A stretch of 64,000 nucleotides of DNA from Adiantum capillus-veneris. Lineage: Eukaryota > Streptophyta > Polypodiopsida > Polypodiales > Pteridaceae. This document shows positions 57,767-64,000 of this stretch, in pieces. The stretch is from NCBI GenBank assembly GCA_014529385.2, contig CM043948.1:22529451-22593450 (forward strand), written 5' to 3'. The first letter of the stretch is position 1; the number at the start of each line of letters is the position of its first letter. The translations under genes were made by a program, and so were the position numbers. The notes under the pieces are model-generated. The model did not search any database. It was given only the letters and a program-made list of their open reading frames with translations, and was not told where the DNA came from.

Positions 57767-58714
57767 CTAGTCACTCAGTGCATTTCCATCAGATGTTGTA
57801 AGAAGAGTAGAGTCCATTGTATTCTTCAAGAAGTAGATGTCTCCTGACACTAGACTGCCATCCTCTGCAACAGTGTTTGTCACATTTATTTCTTGAATCT
57901 TCACTGAGGACTTGTTCTTCTCACCATGGTCTTCAGCTTTCTCTTTGCCTTTTTCTGCTTTCCATTCTCTGCAGTCTCTTTTCATGTGACCCTTCTTGCC
58001 ACAATGGTAGCATTCTATGTCACTCTTGCCTTTAGCACTGCGGGACTTGCTACGAGACTGATTCCTCTTTCCACCTTTGTACTTTTCTTTGGTCCTTCCC
58101 CTAACAACTAAGGCTGTTCCTTTGCCTTTGTCCATTGTCTTTCTATTGGTTTCTTCAGTAAGCAGACTTCCTTCTACACCTGCTATGTTCAAACCATCTG
58201 GAGGTGCAGAATTACTCAAAGCTGTGCGAAAAGTGTCCCAACTTTCCGACAATGTGATCAACAGGAACATAGCTCTAACAGGTTCATCAAACTTGACACC
58301 TTGAGCTGACAACTGACTATAGATTGGGTTGAATTCATTCAGATGATTGGACATAGGTGTCCCTTCTTTCATCTTCAAGTCAACAAGCTTCTTAAGCCAG
58401 TATACCTGTGAAGCTGCACTCTGCTTCTCATAAAGATCACTCAGCTTTAACCATGCTTGATAAGCCGACATCTCGTCTGCTACATTGAAGTAAACGCTTT
58501 CTGCCAAAGTCAGCATAATGGTAGAAAGTGCCAATTCATCCATTTCGCTCCATTCATCTTCGTCCATATCTTCTGGTTTTATCCCCTTGAGCTTTATAGG
58601 TTTTATCTGCTTCTTTTGTACCAACACGTGCCAAATCTGCTTCTTCCACAATGGGAAATTGGTTCCATCCAGCTTCTTGATATTGTAAAGAGCAGTGTCC
58701 TGTGATCCAACCAT
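57767..58714 (-). CDS. Copia C gag
   Basis: ATG at 58714 and TAG at 57767-57769, 315 residues. The N-terminal region has LDGTNFPLWKKQIWHVL (DUF4219/UBN2 entry), then YQAWLKLSDLYEKQSAASQV and a helical UBN2 body. A basic RSKSRSAKGK stretch and one CCHC knuckle CYHCGKKGHMKRDC at about residues 235-248 follow. It forms the particle and binds the RNA. The terminal stop falls where Trp is expected before the protease DSGAS (W-I-I-D-S-G-A), so it is probably a TGG to TAG change, though it also separates gag cleanly from pol. Confidence 0.85.
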   Translation of the reverse strand: MVGSQDTALYNIKKLDGTNFPLWKKQIWHVLVQKKQIKPIKLKGIKPEDMDEDEWSEMDELALSTIMLTLAESVYFNVADEMSAYQAWLKLSDLYEKQSAASQVYWLKKLVDLKMKEGTPMSNHLNEFNPIYSQLSAQGVKFDEPVRAMFLLITLSESWDTFRTALSNSAPPDGLNIAGVEGSLLTEETNRKTMDKGKGTALVVRGRTKEKYKGGKRNQSRSKSRSAKGKSDIECYHCGKKGHMKRDCREWKAEKGKEKAEDHGEKNKSSVKIQEINVTNTVAEDGSLVSGDIYFLKNTMDSTLLTTSDGNALSD

Positions 58715-59798
58715 AGCTACGCTTCACAGTAGTTTACTTTCCTGGGAAAAACTCGGCAGAGTTTCCCCTGTAAATTGACCTCTGAACCAATATCAACCTG
58801 TCAAATGAACCAAGAAAGCTTCAGATTCTGCAAAAATTTTGGCAGAGTCTCCTTTGTAAAATGGCTCTTGTGTACTAAAAACAGACCAAAAAACATCTCA
58901 AAAAACCACTGTCTCTCTAACACTGTAAGCTGTGGGTAAACCTGTCCTGCACCTGTACTGTCTCTGACTGTCCTGTCACTGTCCTGTAAGCATAGACTGT
59001 GACAATGCCTCAACGGCAGTAAAGCAAAGATGCAATCCCAACTGTCTAACTCACAGTCAATACATCCTAGCTGCCTATCTAAGGGTGCTCGAGGGATCGC
59101 TCCAAGACCTGTATCACCGAAAGGATCTCAACATTCGAGAATCCCCCAGCTCAATAAAACCTCACTCGACCCTCAACAAAGGCTGCAGTAAATCTGACAG
59201 TACATAGACATCCCACAAAGTCATACATCCACAAATTTCCCACTGTATGTTGTAACCGCTGCGGCGGTTGTTTGCTGCGTGACTCACAGCCAGCAAACCC
59301 TCAACAGACATACATCATCTCTGACAATACATCCCATGTGGAAGTACCTGCAATGTCAGGATGAAATCTGGAATATCAAGCAGCAAACACAAGCTACCTG
59401 ATGAACTAGTGGATGTCGCCTACAGTCTGTGTGTAGATTCGTCCGTGTCATATGTGACATGCCTCCAAGAACTGTGAGCCGTCCTTCGATGTGTAGACAG
59501 CCACAAATCAAAACTCTGGGAGTGTCGATATCCTCAGCACCTACAGTCGTAGGCCGAAAACCCCAAATTTCAAGAGTCGGATCTGCACCCGCTGAGACCA
59601 CGTAGTCGAAAATGGCCCTAGTAGAACTTTGTCGAAGCCGAACGGTGACCGAGATGACCTCAGAATGAAATTTTGAGCACACCAAGGCCTACGGGTATTC
59701 CCACAAGATTTGGGGCCATGTCTTTGCCTGTTGAATTTCACTCCAATCTGAGCTGGTGACTCTAGCCTCCTGCAGTGCTGCCTCGAGCCTCGATCTGA
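58715..59798 (-). other. Copia C untranslated leader
   Basis: About 1.1 kb between the primer-binding site and the gag ATG with no supported frame. This is long for a copia leader and may hold packaging signals or captured sequence. Confidence 0.5.
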
Positions 59799-59810
59799 GC
59801 TCTGATACCA
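59799..59810 (-). other. Primer-binding site, tRNA-iMet (copia C)
   Basis: TGGTATCAGAGC on the coding strand, a perfect match to the usual plant site, two bases after the 5' LTR. Confidence 0.9.
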
Positions 59811-59812
59811 GT

Positions 59813-60001
59813 TGAAGGAGTACGAGCAGAAGTGCGACGCGAGAGAGAGTGCGAGAAGAAGAGCACGACGATATGGTGAACTCACTCTACTGTAATGTGT
59901 AGAGCATAGTGAGTTCTTATTAGGTTTTTACAAAAGAATATGTGTACATACGTGGCGGCTCGCCCACTTACCTGGGCGACCACATTGGGCTTTATACCCC
60001 A
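59813..60001 (-). repeat. 5' LTR of copia C
   Basis: Partner of 54453-54641. The same hairpin lies at about 59878-59916. Confidence 0.88.
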
Positions 60002-60056
60002 AGAGCAAGAGTCTCAGAGTTCTTCATCGAGGGACAAGAGCATGGAGATGAGCATG

Positions 60057-60060
<4 letters not shown>

Positions 60061-60141
<81 letters not shown>
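60061..60141. repeat. (GA)n microsatellite, 81 bp
   Basis: Uninterrupted GA run. Open frames across it encode only Arg-Glu repeats and are not credited. Confidence 0.97.
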
Positions 60142-60145
<4 letters not shown>

Positions 60146-60346
60146 CACTAGATAGTGTGTAATCGAAAACAACACCACTTTTCATGAAAAGCATTCTTAT
60201 AAAAGTTGTTTTTTGTCAATTTTAAGCAATACGGTCACTCTGCACACATTCGATGCTTTAAGAAATCATTTTAGATTAGCACACAAAATGCAAGTTACTT
60301 TTTTATAAGCTAGAAAACACATGAAAAGAGAAAAAATCACAAAAAG

Positions 60347-60535
60347 TGTCATAAAATCTAATATCTAACCACCCTAAATGAATTTCTCATATTAAACTAA
60401 TCGTTTAATGTGGAAAATAAACGAGAACAAGGGTTAGGATATAGACATATGCTTATAGATCTATCTCAACACGGAGCCAATGGTAGAGGGGCCCAAATGA
60501 GAGATAGTCTATCAAAGAGCAAGGCTAACCAATGG
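60347..60535. repeat. Direct repeat, right copy
   Basis: Partner of 54264-54452. It continues ...CCAATGGAGCATAAAG without the copia C insertion. Confidence 0.8.
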
Positions 60536-60609
60536 AGCATAAAGACCTTAGGGCTAGTTTCATGTAAGACCTCCAATAGTTAGTGTTAAAAGTCTTTTGA
60601 CCTTAGGTA

Positions 60610-60860
60610 AGCTAGGGATGTGCTTGAGGTGGGAACCCAGCCCAAGCTTGAGGTGCTTGTCATGCCTGATGATTGAGATGCTTGAGATGCCTGAAGTGCT
60701 TGATGATTGAGATGCTTGAGGTGCTTGTCATGCTTGATATGCTAGGGGGGTACTTGAGGTGGGAACCCAGCCCAAGCTTGAGGGGCTTAAGGACCAAGCT
60801 TGTGGTGAGAACTAGGCCAAAGGTTGAGGGGCTTGAGGTGGCACAAAAGTCAAAGCAATT
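60610..60860. repeat. Degenerate minisatellite, CTTGAGGTG-type units
   Basis: GCTTGAGGTG/GCTTGAGATG units recur many times, and a longer block GGTGGGAACCCAGCCCAAGCTTGAGG occurs at about 60629 and 60758. The frames on both strands here are products of the repeat. Confidence 0.7.
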
Positions 60861-60927
60861 CCTTACAAGGAGGGGGCGAGCCATGCAAGAAGGGGGGGGT
60901 GGTTGCTTGACCACTCTCTCTCCCTAG

Positions 60928-61207
60928 TGTTGACGCAGCCTATGGTGGATGTAGACAATGAGGTGCCAACACAAGGTGCAAGTGCAGAAGAACGAGAGCG
61001 AGAGAGGAGAGAGACTCGGCAGGAGAACCAACAACACACACACACTATGCTTGTATATAATTTTGTGTAAACAACCTTACAATATAAAGCCGAAAGAGGC
61101 TGCCATGCAAACTTGACTTCCAACTGCATGCTTATCTACATGCCATAAGGGCATGTGCCCACGGGTAGACTACCAATTAAAACTGGATCGGGCTTGAATA
61201 CCCAACA
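60928..61207 (-). repeat. 3' LTR of the non-autonomous element
   Basis: Bounded by TG and CA. A TATA-like TTATATAC lies at about 61047-61054 on the coding strand. Confidence 0.85.
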
Positions 61208-61665
61208 ATACCCTCCCTCAAGCCCGAACTAGACAGACCCTCTCATGATACCTTGAGTTTTTGGTATACTCGTCAACCGTGAGTTTTAGGTTCTCTCACA
61301 ACCAAGGATTTCTAGTGTATCCATAACCTGGTGCTATGATAGTAGAACCCCCCCTTGAACAGATAGGGTGTAGGTCAAAAAATTAGCTACCAAAAATGGA
61401 GTTTTTGGTTCACTTCCAAACCTTGGGTTTAAGGTGTACCCAGTAACCTCACGAGAAGTGCAACAAAATAGGACTTGAGAACAAAAAAATGATAATTTGG
61501 GAGGTCTTACCACTCATGTGTGGCAGTGTCTAACCCGTACAAATTTTTGACTGCATGGCAATAACTGACAACAGATAATGTAAAAAGAGGCTTTGACTGG
61601 AAAGTTTATGATGGTTCTGAAAATAGACAAAAGCTAACAAAACTATGACACTAAACAGGGAGAAA

Positions 61666-62118
61666 CTATTTTTCGAACTCTTTATGGATGTACCAAGTGT
61701 TCCAAGCAAACCTGTCAAAATAATCACCACTCGCTTTTGTCCAAATGAGCTTTGATTTTTTGAAGCCGCTCTTTTTCTCTCCTGCATGAGAAGTATCCTT
61801 GACAAAATGACATGCTTCTTGTACCTTGTAATATATGTGCAAATCAATGAAATTGTCTTGAAGAGTTTGTTCATGTTCTTGTTTGTCTTCTTTAGCTTGT
61901 AGCACATGCATCAGAACATAAGCATCTTGAAATGCCCAGTGTTTTGAAAAAGATATAAGCCAAAGAACACAACTCGCAGTCTTGTGAGCATTTTGAAATA
62001 TTCCGTGCAAAGAACACCACCTAGGAATCTTTTGAGACATCATTTCTAACAACGTTTCAAGATGTTGTGAGATTCCTTGCCTAGCTATGTCTTTCACAAG
62101 TTGCTCTTTGTAGTGCAA
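61666..62118 (-). CDS. Unknown ORF inside the non-autonomous LTR element
   Basis: 150 codons from ATG at 62118 to TAG at 61666; the frame may extend a little upstream. It is rich in His, Lys, Gln and Trp, with WCSLHGIFQNAHKTASCVLW, HWAFQDAYVLMHVLQAKEDK and YFDRFAWNTWYIHKEFEK. No zinc knuckle, DSG, RT or integrase motif occurs, so it is not gag-pol. There is no signal peptide or membrane segment. It may be a captured host exon or the remnant of a family-specific protein. A second overlapping frame (61530-61907) is less likely. Whether it is translated is unknown. Confidence 0.4.
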   Translation of the reverse strand: MHYKEQLVKDIARQGISQHLETLLEMMSQKIPRWCSLHGIFQNAHKTASCVLWLISFSKHWAFQDAYVLMHVLQAKEDKQEHEQTLQDNFIDLHIYYKVQEACHFVKDTSHAGEKKSGFKKSKLIWTKASGDYFDRFAWNTWYIHKEFEK

Positions 62119-62561
62119 AACTGCCGCTTTGCTTTCAATTTAGAACACCACAACCAGCTGCATTTTGAGACGCCATGTGAGAGAAGCCTTGGGAGATGCA
62201 ACGTTTTGATATGCTTATAGTGCTCCTTTTCAATGGGCACCAGAACACCGAGCCGAGGGTACCCAAGGGTGGGAATCCCTGCTTGACAGGCCACTTTATT
62301 AAAGTGTGAAACCGGATGAAAACAAAACTTGAAAAACCGAACTGTCGATGGCGAGCTCTGCAGGCAACAGCGCCGATTGGCGGTTTGCTTCACAGCGGGC
62401 TCAAGAGGCAAAATTGGCAAGAGCTACAAAGTCAAAAGTTGTCCTTCAGCCCAGAGCGACCATGTTGATGGTGGGTTTGTGCGGTTTTATGCAGGTCGAC
62501 AGGCACTCGTTTCCCTTCACAGGTGGCCTGTCCCACGCGACACTACGAACACGACCCTCGA

Positions 62562-62574
62562 GGCTCTGATACCA
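62562..62574 (-). other. Primer-binding site, tRNA-iMet (non-autonomous element)
   Basis: TGGTATCAGAGCC on the coding strand, two bases inside the 5' LTR end. Confidence 0.88.
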
Positions 62575-62576
62575 AG

Positions 62577-62852
62577 TGTTGATGTAGCCTATGGTGGATG
62601 CAGACGGTGAGGTGTCATGACAAGGTGCAGGTGCAGCAAAACGAGAGCGAGAGAGGAGAGAGACTCAGCAGGAGAACCAACAACACACGCTATGCTTGTA
62701 TATAATTTTGTGTGAACAACCTTACAATATAAAGCCAAAAGAGGCTACCATGCAAACTTGACTTGCAAGTGCATGCTTATCTGCATGCCATAAGGGCATG
62801 TGCCCACGGGTATACTACCAATTAAAACTGAATCGGACTTGAATACCCAACA
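62577..62852 (-). repeat. 5' LTR of the non-autonomous element
   Basis: Partner of 60928-61207. Confidence 0.85.
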
Positions 62853-62864
62853 AGTAGGACACAT

Positions 62865-63848
62865 GTCAAGCCCCTAGCTAGGTTACACTCATGGTGTGCC
62901 TAAAGCCTATTGGCTGGCCTTCCAAGGGGTCCAATAATAATTTAGTGGATTTAATTAATTGTTTTAGCATTTATCAAGCCCTCTCTCTCAAAGGGGAAAG
63001 GGGGACACTTGTCCCAAGGCTACCCTTGTTGCTTGGTATGATTCTTGCTTGTGATTGGCTACGCCTGGAGGGGTCCAATGAGCTTCAACCATGAGCTACA
63101 AGGGGGGTCCGATCAAAGCAAGTAGGGGGCCTACTTGAGGGGTATACCTCCCACACACACCCACACACACTCTCATTGTATGAGGTGCAAAGTGCAAGAG
63201 CTCCCTCTCCTTCTCTAAGCAAGTAGAGAGGTTGAGAGCCTACACCAACACTCTTGGCTATGGAATGCAAATCCAACCAAGAGCCATGCTTCAATTCTTA
63301 AGCTTGTCATCTTCTCCATCTTCATTACTATGCTATTATGTATGCTAGCAAGAAGAGTGATGATAAGTGAGGAACTAGTTCTTTCTCCTATGAAATGTTT
63401 CTTCTTCCTCTTCCCTATCCTCATTCGCTGCTAGCTCTCTCCACCTTCGAAGGTGTTTGAGGTCTTGGGACTGAGGCTTGGGATACTTAATGTTTTCCAC
63501 AAAGTTTATGTTATGCTCTTGATGCATGAAGCTTTCCATCTTCATTGCATCACCTAGGTCACAAGGAACACAAAGATTGTATTGTAACAAGTCTCTCTTG
63601 ATGGGAGAAACTATAATACAAATGCCTATCGGAGTGGGGACCGGCTCCACAGAATTATGGTCCTCAAGTGTTGTCATGTTCTCTAAATTCTCTCTCTTGC
63701 AAAAGTATTGTTCATGCCAAGTTGACTAAATGCTATGTTTATGTTTCTGCCTTCAATTATGTTCACCCGCTATGCTCACAAAGTAATTTGCACAAAAGTA
63801 CTCTCTCTATTTTTCGCTACTCTCAAGTAAATAGGCCAATTCCATTAA
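62865..63848 (+). repeat. Possible 5' LTR of another element leaving the window
   Basis: TGTCAAGCCCCTAGC at 62865 could be an LTR start, and a primer-binding-site match follows at 63851. No second copy is in the window, so the limits are a guess. No gene is supported in this stretch. Confidence 0.3.
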
Positions 63849-63850
63849 AT

Positions 63851-63862
63851 TGGTATTAGAGC
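63851..63862 (+). other. Primer-binding-site-like sequence, tRNA-iMet type
   Basis: TGGTATTAGAGC on the + strand, the same one-mismatch form as in copia B. It suggests that the internal part of a + strand LTR element starts here and continues past 64000. Confidence 0.5.
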
Positions 63863-64000
63863 ATTTGGTTTCTCTTTTCTTGCTTAAGGAGAGAGGTCCT
63901 TAAGTGGCTTATAAATGGTTGATTTTGTTAATTATATTAGGGTAAGTGGGACTGGGATCTATTATCGGTCTTGTTGAGCCCACTATGTGGGATATGGTGC

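Larger units (their letters stand above)
54453..60001 (-). mobile_element. Nearly intact Ty1/copia element (family C)
   Basis: 189-bp LTRs at 54453-54641 and 59813-60001 differ at four positions by my count (about 2%). A perfect TGGTATCAGAGC primer-binding site, a polypurine tract, a gag frame of 315 codons and a pol frame of about 1010 codons fill the interior. The only coding lesion I find is one in-frame TAG (57767-57769) between gag and protease. No matching target-site duplication is visible (left flank CAATG, right flank AGAGC). Confidence 0.93.
60928..62852 (-). mobile_element. Short non-autonomous LTR retrotransposon with unknown ORF
   Basis: LTRs at 60928-61207 and 62577-62852 (about 280 and 276 bp) start TGTTGGGTATTC and end CATCAACA-like on the coding strand. 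A perfect TGGTATCAGAGCC primer-binding site follows the 5' LTR, and GAGGGAGGGTAT precedes the 3' LTR. The 1.37-kb interior has no gag, protease, integrase or RT, but one 150-codon frame of unknown origin. I counted about 21 LTR differences plus a 4-bp indel (about 7-8%). It must have been mobilised by another element's enzymes; copia C, with a similar LTR start and the same primer, is a candidate helper family (inference). Confidence 0.85.

Noticed and set aside
54448-60006. Target-site duplication of copia C
   Set aside because: Left flank CAATG and right flank AGAGC/GAGCA do not match.
59940-60155. Frames encoding Arg-Glu repeats
   Set aside because: They are translations of a GA microsatellite.
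60660-60927. Frames on both strands in the 60.7-kb region
   Set aside because: Products of a degenerate minisatellite; equal openness on both strands argues against coding.
60923-62857. Target-site duplication of the non-autonomous element
   Set aside because: CCTAG against AGTAG matches only in part; not credited.
1-64000. CRISPR array or bacterial operon
   Set aside because: No spaced identical repeats; all direct repeats are tandem duplications, LTRs or microsatellites, and the genes are eukaryotic.

Overview
The window is nuclear DNA of a land plant with a large, transposon-filled genome. The evidence is a spliceable GT-AG gene, a FANTASTIC FOUR-type (FAF) gene, several Ty1/copia elements primed by initiator-Met tRNA, Ty3/gypsy and LINE relics, long GA/AT/CA microsatellites, and no operon-like gene packing. 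A Penelope-like reverse transcriptase relic is unusual for flowering plants and hints at a fern, lycophyte or gymnosperm, but the species cannot be fixed from the sequence alone.

Layout. 1-477: 3' end of an FCP1/SCP-like HAD phosphatase gene. 690-2110 (-): a two-exon gene of unknown function, convergent with it. 2399-7557 (+): a degraded gag-protease element of Ty3/gypsy type with no reverse transcriptase, followed by a polypurine tract and an LTR-like promoter; a second polypurine tract and LTR-like promoter lie near 9170-9400. 9640-12075 (+): Penelope-like reverse transcriptase relic. 12085-13540 (-): Ty3/gypsy RT and protease relic, apparently continued at 16760-18700 on the other side of a truncated copia element (13818-16755, +). 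19353-24631 (-): full-length copia element with 323-bp LTRs and several inactivating lesions. 24632-35500: mostly non-coding DNA with microsatellites, segmental tandem duplications, decayed copia pieces on both strands, and a small inverted-repeat element lodged in one copia gag relic. 35541-39309: a pair of dispersed direct repeats flanking a decayed coding relic of unknown origin. 39330-39960: old copia LTR abutting copia RT sequence. 40000-44800: non-coding, with a perfect 30-bp inverted repeat. 44841-46216 (+): the FAF-like gene with promoter and an upstream ORF. 47540-48895 (-): 5'-truncated LINE. 50780-51820 (-): 3' fragment of a copia family whose nearly intact member lies at 54453-60001 (-). 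60928-62852 (-): a short non-autonomous LTR retrotransposon with a 150-residue ORF of unknown origin. 63851-63862: a primer-binding site suggesting another LTR element that runs off the window.

Only three host genes are supported: the phosphatase tail, the two-exon unknown and the FAF-like gene. Nearly everything else is explained by successive, partly nested retrotransposon insertion and decay. The LTR differences I counted by eye are about 2% for both near-complete copia elements and about 7-8% for the non-autonomous element, so activity was spread over time. The least explained objects are the Penelope-like element, the non-autonomous LTR element with its foreign ORF, the gag-protease-only gypsy derivative with repeated WVPK-like motifs, and the decayed coding relic near 37 kb.
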